In this document: piece after piece, positions 15,938 through 23,978 of the stretch | How the letters are laid out: the number at the start of each line of letters is the position of its first letter | How positions within the stretch are numbered: position 1 is the first letter of the stretch | Source of the DNA: a cf. Phormidesmis sp. LEGE 11477 | GTDB taxonomy: Bacteria; Cyanobacteriota; Cyanobacteriia; Phormidesmidales; Phormidesmidaceae | DNA length: 64,000 bases | Direction of reading: 5' to 3' | Assembly (NCBI RefSeq): GCF_015207105.1 | Contig: NZ_JADEXO010000010.1 | Location: forward strand, 1 to 64,000 | The notes under the pieces: model-generated | What the model saw: only the letters and a program-made list of their open reading frames with translations | Database searches by the model: none | Told to the model about the DNA's origin: nothing | Program-made: the position numbers and the translations under genes

Positions 15938-16492
15938 CTAACGGACAGCCACTACTTCGATCTCTACTAGCCAACCGGGATTTGCCAGGCCCGCTACTTG
16001 CATGGCCGATCGCGAGGGCAAGTTGGGTTGTTCTTCTGTACCAAAGAATTGAGTGTAGCCTGACATGAACCCGGCAAAGTCCATGATGCCATCCATCTCT
16101 GGATCGCCGACTAGAAACACCTGCATTTTTACCACATCGCTCATCGTTAGCTCTAGACTGGTCAAAATGCCTTGAATCTTTTCAAGAACGGTCACGGTCT
16201 GAGTTTCTGTATTTCCAAATGCTGCAATTGTGTTTCCTTCAACCGTCTCATCGACCACAGACGGCACTTGTCCACTGAGGTACACCAAGGTAGCATCTGC
16301 CGGTAGCTCGACCGCTTGAGAAATGGGAAAATCCGAACCAGGAATTGGATATCTGACCACATCCGGCATCGCCTCTGTTACTGTGTTTTGAATTGGGTCT
16401 TGAACTGTGTCTTGAGCCGACACGCCTGTAACCAAACCTAGACACAGACCCACAACCAACAGCACGCCTAAAACAACTTTTTTCCACCACAT
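15938..16492 (-). CDS. Exported RidA (YjgF/UK114) family protein
   Basis: This is a RidA-fold protein of 184 residues with an N-terminal Sec signal peptide (KKVVLGVLLVVGLCLGLVTG, cleavage near VSAQD), so it acts outside the cytoplasm, unlike classical RidA. Family motifs are LVYLSGQVP, the central helix QTVTVLEKIQGIL, and the C-terminal LPSRSAMQVAGL, whose Arg is the residue that in RidA holds the substrate carboxylate during imine or enamine hydrolysis. It starts 13 bp downstream of the flavin amine oxidase stop and is very probably in one transcript with it. Inference: it hydrolyses the imino acid released by the oxidase. Confidence 0.85.
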   Translation of the reverse strand: MWWKKVVLGVLLVVGLCLGLVTGVSAQDTVQDPIQNTVTEAMPDVVRYPIPGSDFPISQAVELPADATLVYLSGQVPSVVDETVEGNTIAAFGNTETQTVTVLEKIQGILTSLELTMSDVVKMQVFLVGDPEMDGIMDFAGFMSGYTQFFGTEEQPNLPSRSAMQVAGLANPGWLVEIEVVAVR

Positions 16493-16505
16493 GACACTAA
16501 TCCTC

Positions 16506-18122
16506 CTAAGAAATATGACTATAGCCTGTCTGAGCTACCTGGCTTGCCACGCCTTCTACAGCTAGCAGCGCTGACTGGATCGCGCCCTCTTGCCATCCAG
16601 TCAAATAGCTCAAATGCTCTCCCGCCAAGAAAATAGGGCCATCCGGCTGTAGCAGTATCTGATAAGCAGCCTCTCGCTGTTCATCTTCCCACTCGGCCCA
16701 GCCACCTTTGCTAAACGGAACTTTCTCCCAAGCAACTGTGACCCCCTGCGCTGCTGAAATCTCCTCGTCATAGTTAGGATGAATAGCGCTGCCTTCCTCA
16801 ATCGCCTTAGCCAGGCGCTCTACAGGCGACAGTAGGCCCCACCTTTCGCCGATCGGATTATCCCAGATGTAGGCACCTACAACAATCCCGTTACTACTCT
16901 GAAAACCACTAGACGGATACCAGATTTGGGTAATGTCTTTCTCCGTCCAAGAAATACCGCCATAGATGTTGTAATCTTCTTCCCAGAAGCGGCGATTTGC
17001 TTGAAAAGCAACCTTGACCGCCTTAGCGTAGCTGCTGCCACCTGCTTCAATGGCGGCCTGTACTGCTGGTGAAAAGTCAGCATCTATCTCTGCTAGTACT
17101 GACAGCGGAAACGTGCAGATAGCATAGTCTGCCACTAGCGCCTTTTCTGTTCCATCTGAGCCGCTGTAAATAATTCTGACGCCTTCGGGCGTTCTTCTAA
17201 TCTGGCTGACTTCAGCACCGTACTCAATCAGCTCTCCGATCTGGGCCGCAAAAGCCTGAGCAACTTTATCCATGCCCCCGACAGGCCTTAGCATCGTTAC
17301 TGCTTGGGTATAGCCTTCGCCAAAGTGCAGCTTGTAGTCCCAAAAATCAGAACTCAGCAATGCTGCTAGACCTAGTGGCTCAAAAGCTTCTCCGACGACA
17401 GTTCCGGCTCCTGGCCCCGTAATATAGCCGCCTCGCGAGCTACCTGCGTAGCGATAGTCATTACCCAAACTTCCAAAGCTTTTGACAAAGCTGATCAGCC
17501 GCTCTTGATCTAAATCAGAGATCTCTTGATCGAGAGATTTTTGATTAATTGCCTTTGCTAACAGCTCAGCAATGTAGCCTCGGCTATCGTTAACTACCCG
17601 GCGATTGAGAACTGGTTGCCCCCCAAAAGCTTTGTCATCTTGAAAATAAGCTGCCCTGTTCTCGTTGACAATGACTTCTAGCGGAACGCCAAACTCTTTG
17701 CAATAGCCTAGTACAGCGGTGTGATGATAAGGAATACGCGCCGGGCCAGGATTGAAGTACAAACCTTCGTCAAAAGAACAGGTTTGAGAGCTTTCGATTT
17801 CGGTGAGGACATCGCCGCCTCGAATTGTTTGGCACCGACCGCCAGCGCGATCCTGGGCTTCCAAAATCTGGCAGTCAAAGCCTGCTTTCCTCAGCTCGTA
17901 GGCAGCTGTCATCCCCGCTAGCCCTGCGCCCAGGATCACCACGCGAGTGCCATTCCCTTGCTGCGCCTGCAACGCTGGCTTACTGGTAGCCCCGGCAGGA
18001 GCTAGTAAGCCCATCTCCTTCATAGTTGTGAGCACAGCAGCAGTTCCCCCTGCCCTACCCACTAGTTTGAGGAATCTACGCCTCGAAGCGGAACCTCCTG
18101 AACAAAAGGGAGGGAGCGGCAT
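16506..18122 (-). CDS. Tat-exported flavin amine oxidase (L-amino-acid-oxidase-like)
   Basis: This is a 538-residue FAD enzyme read from the ATG at 18122. The frame opens at 18248, but a -10 element at 18201-18206 falls inside that extension. The N-terminus has a Tat signal, SRRRFLKLVGRAGG, so the folded enzyme is exported. FAD binding follows at VVILGAGLAGMTAAYELRKAG with the ribose-binding Glu in LEAQDRAGGRC. The C-terminal flavin segment is FLAGEHLSYLTGWQEGAI. The family oxidises amines or amino acids to imines with release of H2O2. Substrate is not readable from the sequence. The exported RidA gene follows after 13 bp. Alternative: a polyamine or monoamine oxidase. Confidence 0.9.
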   Translation of the reverse strand: MPLPPFCSGGSASRRRFLKLVGRAGGTAAVLTTMKEMGLLAPAGATSKPALQAQQGNGTRVVILGAGLAGMTAAYELRKAGFDCQILEAQDRAGGRCQTIRGGDVLTEIESSQTCSFDEGLYFNPGPARIPYHHTAVLGYCKEFGVPLEVIVNENRAAYFQDDKAFGGQPVLNRRVVNDSRGYIAELLAKAINQKSLDQEISDLDQERLISFVKSFGSLGNDYRYAGSSRGGYITGPGAGTVVGEAFEPLGLAALLSSDFWDYKLHFGEGYTQAVTMLRPVGGMDKVAQAFAAQIGELIEYGAEVSQIRRTPEGVRIIYSGSDGTEKALVADYAICTFPLSVLAEIDADFSPAVQAAIEAGGSSYAKAVKVAFQANRRFWEEDYNIYGGISWTEKDITQIWYPSSGFQSSNGIVVGAYIWDNPIGERWGLLSPVERLAKAIEEGSAIHPNYDEEISAAQGVTVAWEKVPFSKGGWAEWEDEQREAAYQILLQPDGPIFLAGEHLSYLTGWQEGAIQSALLAVEGVASQVAQTGYSHIS

Positions 18123-18200
18123 AAGCAAGATCTCCAACAAATCACCTAACTTAGAGGTTATGAGATCAGAAAATGAAAAACTGTTTACTAGACGACTGAA

Positions 18201-18206
18201 ATTATA
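18201..18206 (-). promoter_or_regulatory. Candidate -10 element for the amine oxidase operon
   Basis: The minus strand reads TATAAT here, about 80 bp upstream of the chosen ATG. I see no matching -35 hexamer at 17 bp. It supports the shorter gene start because it lies inside the longer frame. Confidence 0.4.
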
Positions 18207-18307
18207 CAGAATGTATGTGGCGTATAGCGTTCGCCCTTTGCTCCACACACTTTCTAAGATTAGAAACTCTTGCCATGAAAGAGCAAAGTAGTCAGCTAGC
18301 GTACGTA

Positions 18308-18327
18308 GGCGTAGCCTTCTCTATGAG
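18308..18327. repeat. Small dispersed repeat copy
   Basis: GGCGTAGCCTTCTCTATGAG resembles the insertion inside the DUF389 gene at 37547-37567 (GGCGTAGCCTCTCCTGTGGAG). It lies between the outer arms GCTAGC (18297 and 18340 regions) in the non-coding spacer next to the amine oxidase gene. Confidence 0.5.
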
Positions 18328-18432
18328 CATCCATCCGATGCTAGCTATACATCACCAGGCAGTAGCGTCGCGACTATCCTCTAAACTCTGGAAGCTCAAT
18401 CCTAGGTGAAATACGCTCTGACAAAGAGATAG

Positions 18433-19224
18433 TCACTGTTCTCCTGCGAGCCAGTACAAGATCTCTGTCTTCAACTGCTTAATGTCTCTGTAGAACTCTT
18501 GCTTTACAAACTGACCAATCGCATCGAAAGGACTAAATGAACTATTAGCTTCCCACTGAACATTTTGGGCAATCGGCGTGGTGTGCGTACCCTTTAGGAT
18601 TCTAACGGTCGTCGTTTTGGGGAACCGCCTGACCAAAACGTCGCTGAGCGGACGAGTTTGGTCAATAGTATCGCTGCGAAACTTTAGCAGCAAGTTATAA
18701 GGGGTGTTGTATTGGGTGGTAATTAGATCTAAGGTTTTTTCTGGGCTAGGAACAAATTCTAAACGGGTCTCTAGCTGCAGATCAGGGACGAACTGCGTAA
18801 ACTGTTCTAGCAATGGAATAGACTTGCGCGCCGGGAAGTTGTTGAACGAGACCAAGATATTGCCGGCGCGAGGCGGTTCATCTGCGGCTAAGAGCGTGCT
18901 GCCAATCAGTAGATGGACTTTGCAGCCCATGCTATGACCTAGGCCGTAGATAGGCAGATCCTGTAGCTCCGGGCGCTGTTTGCGGAGGAAAGTTAGACCT
19001 TGGTTGAAGGTCGTGAGGGTTTCCGATGCGATCGCGCCATGATCAAACGTATTCACAAACGGCGTTGCAATCACCGCATAGCCCTCGGTGTAGAGTGCCT
19101 CTAGCAGCCATCGATACGTCAGATGCGGAGCCGCCGCCACAAAAGCCCCACCCAAAAAGTGAACAATCGCCCTAGGCCGTTCAGGGACCAAAAACCAGTT
19201 GCCAGAAACCTCTTGCCAAAACAT
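18433..19224 (-). CDS. DUF1350 family alpha/beta-hydrolase-like protein
   Basis: This is a 263-residue protein of the DUF1350 family, conserved in cyanobacteria and plant chloroplasts. The N-terminus WFLVPERPRAIVHFLGGAFV corresponds to the oxyanion strand-turn. The central GLGHSMGCKVHLLIG matches the nucleophile elbow G-x-S-x-G of alpha/beta hydrolases, with Ser in GHSMG. The C-terminus has LKGTHTTPIAQ, carrying a candidate catalytic His. It lacks a signal peptide and is therefore cytoplasmic. It stands alone, with tRNA-Val downstream on the other strand and the amine oxidase upstream region on its 3' side. Substrate unknown. Confidence 0.88.
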   Translation of the reverse strand: MFWQEVSGNWFLVPERPRAIVHFLGGAFVAAAPHLTYRWLLEALYTEGYAVIATPFVNTFDHGAIASETLTTFNQGLTFLRKQRPELQDLPIYGLGHSMGCKVHLLIGSTLLAADEPPRAGNILVSFNNFPARKSIPLLEQFTQFVPDLQLETRLEFVPSPEKTLDLITTQYNTPYNLLLKFRSDTIDQTRPLSDVLVRRFPKTTTVRILKGTHTTPIAQNVQWEANSSFSPFDAIGQFVKQEFYRDIKQLKTEILYWLAGEQ

Positions 19225-19315
19225 AGAAATCTAGAATGCCTTAACCCTATCAATAGCTCTATTTTAGTGACTTAGCGCCTCACCTACTGAGCGCCGACGG
19301 ATCGCTAATCAAGCC

Positions 19316-19345
19316 TTGCCTCTATCGATCTAGCTATGGTATATT
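19316..19345 (+). promoter_or_regulatory. Promoter of tRNA-Val
   Basis: TTGCCT at 19316-19321 and TATATT at 19340-19345 are separated by 18 bp. They lie 44 bp upstream of the tRNA, which fits a sigma-70-type promoter for it. Confidence 0.6.
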
Positions 19346-19388
19346 CAAGAGCCACTGTTACAGTGAAGCCTGTGTAGGCTAACCCCAA

Positions 19389-19462
19389 GGACGTATAGCT
19401 CAGTTGGTTAGAGCGCATCGTTGACATCGATGAGGTCCGCCGTTCGAGTCGGCGTACGTCCA
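19389..19462 (+). tRNA. tRNA-Val (anticodon GAC)
   Basis: This is a complete cloverleaf of 74 nt. The acceptor GGACGTA pairs with TACGTCC and the discriminator is A. The D-arm is GCTC/GAGC. The anticodon arm is CATCG-TTGACAT-CGATG with anticodon GAC, reading GTC/GTT valine codons. The T-arm is CGCCG-TTCGAGT-CGGCG. The CCA end is not encoded. An IS6-type element starts 138 bp downstream. Confidence 0.97.
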
Positions 19463-19521
19463 TTTTTTAATACCGTTTGAAAGTTGGTTTTTTTGTTAGC
19501 GCCTGTTTATGAGAAGGTAAA

Positions 19522-19548
19522 AGCGCCTGACTACGGCTGTTAGGCGCT
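19522..19548 (+). terminator. Hairpin downstream of tRNA-Val
   Basis: AGCGCCTGAC and GTTAGGCGCT form a 10-bp stem (one G-T wobble) around a 7-base loop, about 60 bp after the tRNA. Only a weak T run (GATTTAG) follows, so termination is likely but not proven. Confidence 0.5.
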
Positions 19549-19599
19549 GATTTAGTCTATATTGAGCGGGAGTTTCCTTTTTCTCTTTGCATGGCTCAG

Positions 19600-20427
19600 G
19601 GCATTGTCAAGTTGGCTAGATTTGACTGTAAGCTGCTGACTTTGGGAAGCTCGCTCATGACTAATCCTTACCATGGCCACCGCTTCCCCGCCGAAATCAT
19701 CAGCTACTGTGTCTGGCTGTACTACACTTTCCCTTAAGCTTCCGTGACATCGAGAAAATGAGGCTCTATCGGGGCATCACGGTTACCTATGAAGCGATCA
19801 GAGGGTGGTGTCTCAAATTTGCTCAAGGCTATGCAAATCAGATCCGTAAGCAGCGGCCAAAGTCAGGCGATAAGTGGCATCTCGATGAAGTCGTCATCAA
19901 AATTAAGGGGGAGCAATTCTACTTGTGGCGGGCCGTTGACCAGCATGGTGTCGTGCTCGATATCCTAATGCAGCGCCGACGCAACACAGCGGCTGCATAC
20001 AGATTCTTCCGCAAGCTACTCAAATCGACCGGCTTCGCCCCCAGAGTCATCATTACCGATAAGCTCAAGCGTTACGGCGCTGCCAAAAAGGATAGCTTGA
20101 AGGGTATAGAACATAGACAGCATAAGGGCTTGAACAATAGAGCCGAGAATTCTCACCGACCCACCCGAGTTAGAGAACGGCGAATGGGTCGATTCAAATC
20201 GGTGGGGCAGGCACAGCGCTTTCTGTCCGCCTTTGAACCGATACGCGGACATTTCCATCCTCACCAGCACAAACAGTCGGCTTCAGAATACAGAGAAACG
20301 ATGCATCAACGGATCGAAAGTTGGCGATCTCTGACAGAGATAAGTGCGATCGCATAGTCCGATCAGAGGGTACTTCCTGAATGAAGCTGTCCTAAAATCA
20401 GCTCATCGAGCCCAACTTGACAATGCC
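19600..20427 (+). mobile_element. IS6-family insertion sequence, frameshifted
   Basis: This is an 828-bp element with perfect 16-bp terminal inverted repeats, GGCATTGTCAAGTTGG at 19600-19615 and its complement at 20412-20427. It encodes a single IS6/IS240-type DDE transposase. The 8-bp flanks (TGGCTCAG and AGTCGAAG) do not match, so there is no target-site duplication. This fits either a cointegrate resolved elsewhere or a later rearrangement. The right end contributes the start codon region of the next small gene. Confidence 0.85.
19657..20357 (+). pseudogene. IS6-family transposase, disrupted by a one-base deletion
   Basis: The intact family protein is about 235 residues. Here translation from the ATG at 19657 gives MTNPYHGHRFPAEIISYC and runs to a TAA at about 19736, where the homologous reading needs one more T (CCCTTAAGC instead of CCCTTTAAGC). 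The remaining frame starts at 19758 and holds the whole catalytic core: WHLDEVVIKIKG (first D), RVIITDKLKRYG (second D) and NNRAENSH (E). The helix-turn-helix tail with RRMGRFKSVGQAQRF is also present. Only about 35 N-terminal residues are lost, so it could retain activity from the internal ATG or by frameshifting, but it looks inactivated. Confidence 0.8.
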
Positions 20428-20725
20428 AGTCGAAGTCATTAAAGGTTTGTCCATAGATGAAAAGCAAGAAATTCATTTGTTGCTGGAGCAGTATTTAAGA
20501 GAAGAAAGAAGAGAAGAAAGAAGAGAAGAAATATATCAGAACTATAGCTTTCCGCACTTTGCTTGCTACACCACGAAAGGCTACACCTCTTGTTCCATAG
20601 CGCAAAGTGCCATAGCGAAGTGCGAATGCATCCGCGCTTCGCTATATCAAGCCGCTTTAGCTGCGAAAGAAAGAGGTGAACTCAAGTTTTCTTCCGATGT
20701 CAGTGAGCTAATGCAGTTTCCTTAA
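20423..20725 (+). CDS. Small cyanobacterial protein with in-frame insertion
   Basis: This is a protein of about 100 residues whose ATG lies in the last bases of the IS6 right repeat, so the insertion sequence supplies the start codon. The N-terminal part, VEVIKGLSIDEKQEIHLLLEQYL, and the end, ERGELKFSSDVSELMQF, look like a small helical cyanobacterial protein of unknown role, possibly antitoxin-like. A 12-bp repeat makes the (EERR) run at residues about 31-39. Between residues about 40 and 77 a 104-bp palindromic element adds 37 in-frame codons rich in Cys, Ala and Ser. Without it the protein would read EEIYQAALAAKER. No known domain is visible. Confidence 0.55.
   Translation: MPVEVIKGLSIDEKQEIHLLLEQYLREERREERREEIYQNYSFPHFACYTTKGYTSCSIAQSAIAKCECIRASLYQAALAAKERGELKFSSDVSELMQFP
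20539..20642. repeat. 104-bp palindromic element inserted in frame
   Basis: The insert lies between two copies of TATATCA (20532-20538 and 20643-20649). It contains a 9-bp inverted repeat GCACTTTGC/GCAAAGTGC (20554-20562 and 20602-20610). It ends in a 10-bp hairpin whose arms start GCGAAG (20615) and end CTTCGC (20642). Removal of the insert plus one copy restores an uninterrupted frame. Confidence 0.65.
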
Positions 20726-20727
20726 TG

Positions 20728-21423
20728 CTAGCTCGCAAATAATCGGCGCGAAAGCTTGGCCTGTCTCATCTGAGCTAAGTCAATTAGCGGCGTACAAGAC
20801 CACATATCGTCAAGCGACTGCTGCTCGCAATCCTGGCAAATAGCGGCCATATCGGCGGCGAGCCTTAGCCTGATTTGCTGTGCCTCTAGGTGGCCTACTG
20901 CGCCTAAGCGGATCGCCGCCCCGAGCAAGCCCGTAACAAATCCGTGGGTGAACGCTAGAACTGTCGATTGCAAAGAAAGTCCGGCAACGCGAGCGACCAC
21001 CGAAAAGATAATGGGCTGAAGGCAGTTTATTTCACCCTGAGCCGTGTTTGTTGCTAAAGTCTCTAGCTGCACGTGCGGCCAAGTTTTCCCAGCGACCATT
21101 AGTAGAGCGCGTCCGCTTTTTCGCTGAGTGATGCGCGTTTGTTCTATCGGTGTTTGAGCGAACAAACGCGCGTCTATCTCTCTAATAGCTTGCATGTTGT
21201 TGTTTTGGCTAGCGCGGTGCGTGTGCGCGATCGCCACCAAATCCATCGGCCCAATCTTGTTGCACAGCAGCAGCTGCACAAAGCCTTCGACATCCTCAGC
21301 CGCCTTGACCGCACCGCTTTGTACCAAACTCTCCAATCCGTGAGAAAGTGTGTAAGCCCCCGACGGGAAAAAAGAGTCGGCTAGCTGCATAAGCACCAGC
21401 TGTTGATCGAGAGAGTCAGACAT
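20728..21423 (-). CDS. ureF: Urease accessory protein UreF
   Basis: This is a UreF homologue of 231 residues from the ATG at 21423 (MSDSLDQQLVLMQLADSFFP). The frame is open 90 bp further, but the start at 21423 fits the family. The helical hallmark SFFPSGAYTLSHGLESLVQSG is seen at residues 17-37, then the LLLCNKIGPMDLVAIAHTHRA region and the conserved GRALL and TGLLGAAIRLG segments. UreF works with UreD and UreG to load nickel into urease. It is the last gene of the minus-strand urease operon, 16 bp after ureE. Length and motifs are normal. Confidence 0.94.
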   Translation of the reverse strand: MSDSLDQQLVLMQLADSFFPSGAYTLSHGLESLVQSGAVKAAEDVEGFVQLLLCNKIGPMDLVAIAHTHRASQNNNMQAIREIDARLFAQTPIEQTRITQRKSGRALLMVAGKTWPHVQLETLATNTAQGEINCLQPIIFSVVARVAGLSLQSTVLAFTHGFVTGLLGAAIRLGAVGHLEAQQIRLRLAADMAAICQDCEQQSLDDMWSCTPLIDLAQMRQAKLSRRLFAS

Positions 21424-21439
21424 ATGTCTAAGGATGGAT

Positions 21440-21994
21440 TTAATGATGGTGATGTGTGCTGTCTGTGTGGCTATCTTCGTGAAAGTCCAAAGTCTCTTGA
21501 GCAGATTTCTCAACCTGCTCTAGACGCAATCCTTTAATGTTCAATCGGGCTACGGTTTCTTTTAAAGTGGATTCTATCAGTGCTGCGTCAGCGGCTAGCT
21601 CAATGTAAAGTGTGTGCGCTTGAACAACAACTGGCCAATGACGATTGCCCAAAACGTGCCCCAAGCGGATCAGCGCTGCCGGGTCATTATGCTCACTCTC
21701 AGCAATCTTTAAGGCAATCACGGTTTGCGATTCAATGCTTACCCGAACCAGGCGATCTTCCTGAGCTGCTAGCACGTCACCCTCTTTCAGTGACCAGTCG
21801 CGACCTTTGCTAATACCGACCTGCTGACCAGACTCGGTCGATACCAAGATCCTGCCTTTAGCGCGATCGCTCCGCCCAATTGTCACCTCTAAACACAGGC
21901 CGTCTTTTTGTGATCGCAACACTCGCTGAGCCAGTTCGTCACTTTCACCAACGTTGCCTAAGTAAGTTTCAGCTAATACGGTTTCTACAGTCAT
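21440..21994 (-). CDS. ureE: Urease accessory nickel chaperone UreE
   Basis: This is a UreE of 184 residues, with an N-terminal peptide-binding beta-domain and a C-terminal metal-binding domain (VLGNRHWPVVV, the conserved H and W). The chain ends in an HSHTDSTHHHH-like His-rich stretch that binds extra Ni(II). It carries nickel to UreG. In the operon it lies 15 bp downstream of ureD and 16 bp upstream of ureF. The His-rich tail is moderate compared with the very long tails of some enterobacterial UreE. No lesion is seen. Confidence 0.94.
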   Translation of the reverse strand: MTVETVLAETYLGNVGESDELAQRVLRSQKDGLCLEVTIGRSDRAKGRILVSTESGQQVGISKGRDWSLKEGDVLAAQEDRLVRVSIESQTVIALKIAESEHNDPAALIRLGHVLGNRHWPVVVQAHTLYIELAADAALIESTLKETVARLNIKGLRLEQVEKSAQETLDFHEDSHTDSTHHHH

Positions 21995-22009
21995 GCTTTC
22001 TCTAGCGGC

Positions 22010-22984
22010 CTATAGCCTGTAGGGTAATGGATTCTGTTCTCTAAGCGATCGCACACAGTCCACCGACTGCCTAAAGCAAGATTGAATCTCTCGGGTGGTT
22101 TTCGCCATCACCCTTATAAACAATCCCTGGCCATCTGGTAGAACAGAGCTAGCAAGATTGAGCGAAGTGGCTTTCTGGGCGCTCTCATGGGCGATCGCAT
22201 CAACCTGTTCGCTCAGCGTTTTAAGCGCTGCCGTCGTAGCAATTACCCTCGGCAGCACCAAAACTAGCGTCCCCAATACAGGCGCATTGGCAAACAAAGG
22301 ACTTTGTACAAACCGATTCTCCTTGCCAGTCAAATTCATCGTTTCTGCGAACCGCAAGCGGCCATCAGGCAGTCGTATCGTCGTCTTGTTCAGATAGCGG
22401 CGAAACTGATACACTTCCCCTCTCGTCAACCGTCCGGGTAAAACCACCTCTCCCCAGCAGAGTCCAGCGTCAGGGTGCATTGTAATATCAGTCGTTTGCC
22501 GCAGCGCCGAGTCGGCAAACAAAATCAGCGGCTCGGGCAAAAACTCAAGTGTTGAACCTGCATCTAGATTAACGCTGTAGTCAACCGTCGCCTGCGCGTC
22601 CAAGTCAGGCATTCTATGCACCTTCGTCGCAGACTGATCGGCCAGATAAAGCTGACTTCCTGGCGCGAGCTGAATCCTTACGCCGATTGAATCTCTTGCT
22701 AAGAGCGCTGGCGAAGTATTGACTCGGTATAGGTAAGCTCGCTTCGACTGATCTTCTTTTAAGCTATCGTTCTCTCGCCTGAAGAGTGAAGAAACGCTTA
22801 ATGGATAGGCCATATAGCATTTTTGAAGAACAGTCTGTTCAGCGACGTTGCAGCCTAGTTCTAAAGCGAGCTGCGTAGGCATTGCCTCTTTTTTAGTGGT
22901 GCGCGCTATTGCTGTTTGAGTCAAGTCCGTTTGATTGAGCGCTGTTGGTGGCAAGGTTGGCGTCAGGGTTGTTGGAATCGTCAT
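22010..22984 (-). CDS. ureD: Urease accessory protein UreD (UreH)
   Basis: This is a UreD of 324 residues. Family features are YPLSVSSLFRRE at the start, GGxx-type acidic strands such as LAPGSQLYLADQSATKVHRM, the PEPLILFADSALRQTT motif, and VLPGRLTRGEVYQFRRYLN near the middle. UreD is the scaffold that binds the urease apoprotein and guides nickel from UreG. The start overlaps the ureG stop by 4 bp (ATGA), so the two are translationally coupled. It precedes ureE by 15 bp. The N-terminal 40 residues are Thr/Pro-rich and less conserved, so the true start might be a later Met. Confidence 0.92.
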   Translation of the reverse strand: MTIPTTLTPTLPPTALNQTDLTQTAIARTTKKEAMPTQLALELGCNVAEQTVLQKCYMAYPLSVSSLFRRENDSLKEDQSKRAYLYRVNTSPALLARDSIGVRIQLAPGSQLYLADQSATKVHRMPDLDAQATVDYSVNLDAGSTLEFLPEPLILFADSALRQTTDITMHPDAGLCWGEVVLPGRLTRGEVYQFRRYLNKTTIRLPDGRLRFAETMNLTGKENRFVQSPLFANAPVLGTLVLVLPRVIATTAALKTLSEQVDAIAHESAQKATSLNLASSVLPDGQGLFIRVMAKTTREIQSCFRQSVDCVRSLREQNPLPYRL

Positions 22985-23595
22985 GAGTTGAACAACAGCG
23001 TTTTTTGAATAAAATCAACCACTTCATCGAGCCCTTCAGCGGTTTTGCAGTTGGTATACACCACAGGTTTTCCCTGTCGGTATTGAGCAGATTGTGATCG
23101 CATCAAATCCAAATCCGCACCTACATAAGGCGCAATATCTATTTTGTTCACCACCGCCAAATCAGACTGCACAAACCCCGGCCCATTTTTACGGGGAATA
23201 TCATCCCCCGCACCCACATCAATCACAAACATATAGGCATCGACTAACTCGTAGCTAAACGTAGACGCCAAATTATCACCGCCGCTTTCAATCAAAATTA
23301 AATCGAGCTGAGGATACAGCAGCTCCAAATCTTGAATAGCTAGCTGGTTCATCGTCGGGTCTTCACGAATAGCGGTATGCGGGCAGCTCCCGGTTTCTAC
23401 TCCAACAATACGATCTGCGCCCAGAAAGCCTTTGCGCTTGAGCCTGTCAGCATCTTCTGTGGTGAGTAAATCATTAGTCACCACAGCCACTTCGACGCCG
23501 CGTGCCTGCAATAGCGGCACAATGCCCTCAATTAAGGCAGTTTTGCCACTGCCGACCGGGCCACCAATGCCAAGACGAGCGGATGATTTGGCCAT
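22981..23595 (-). CDS. ureG: Urease accessory GTPase UreG
   Basis: This is a UreG GTPase of 204 residues. The P-loop GGPVGSGKT is at residues 11-19. The metal-binding CPH motif is in GSCPHTAIR. The G-domain motifs LILIESGGDNLA (Walker B-like) and VVNKIDIAPYVG (guanine specificity, NKxD) are all present. It hydrolyses GTP to drive nickel insertion into urease together with UreD, UreF and UreE. The ATG overlaps the TAA of ureB (TAATG), so translation is coupled. The stop overlaps the ureD start by 4 bp. It is complete and standard in length. Confidence 0.96.
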   Translation of the reverse strand: MAKSSARLGIGGPVGSGKTALIEGIVPLLQARGVEVAVVTNDLLTTEDADRLKRKGFLGADRIVGVETGSCPHTAIREDPTMNQLAIQDLELLYPQLDLILIESGGDNLASTFSYELVDAYMFVIDVGAGDDIPRKNGPGFVQSDLAVVNKIDIAPYVGADLDLMRSQSAQYRQGKPVVYTNCKTAEGLDEVVDFIQKTLLFNS

Positions 23596-23945
23596 TATTC
23601 TTTTAAGCTCGCTCCGTTGTATTTACCATTGAAGCCATATATTTCTTGACTGCCGCCATAGGGCACTAGCTCAACTTCTTTCTCGTCACCCGGTTCAAAG
23701 CGGACGGCGGTGCCTGCGGTGATATTCAGACGCATCTTTTTGGCGCGATCGCGATCAAACTGCAAGCCATCGTTCACTTCATAAAAATGAAAATGAGAGC
23801 CGACCTGAATCGGGCGATCGCCCACATTACTCACCACCATCGTCACAATTTCACGACCCGCATTCAGCTCAACCATCTCTGAGCCACCCGGAATAATCTG
23901 CCCTGGAACCAGGGGCACTGGCGCTACTGTGTTTTCCTTGTACAT
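23595..23945 (-). CDS. ureB: Urease subunit beta UreB
   Basis: This is a structural urease beta subunit of 116 residues. Motifs are [39 protein letters not shown] and [17 protein letters not shown]. It forms the trimeric urease together with UreA and UreC. The usual next gene, ureC, which carries the nickel active site, does not follow. Instead ureG starts at the stop codon. The spacing (TAATG overlap) shows that this is an evolved order and not a recent deletion scar with debris. The C-terminus [14 protein letters not shown] is normal. Confidence 0.95.
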   Translation of the reverse strand: MYKENTVAPVPLVPGQIIPGGSEMVELNAGREIVTMVVSNVGDRPIQVGSHFHFYEVNDGLQFDRDRAKKMRLNITAGTAVRFEPGDEKEVELVPYGGSQEIYGFNGKYNGASLKE

Positions 23946-23978
23946 TTCTAGATTCCTTATTACAATTTAACTGGCGGT

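Noticed and set aside
19389-20427. A tRNA-linked integrative element
   Set aside because: The tRNA-Val has no duplicated 3' end nearby and no integrase is present. The IS6 copy explains the adjacent mobile DNA.
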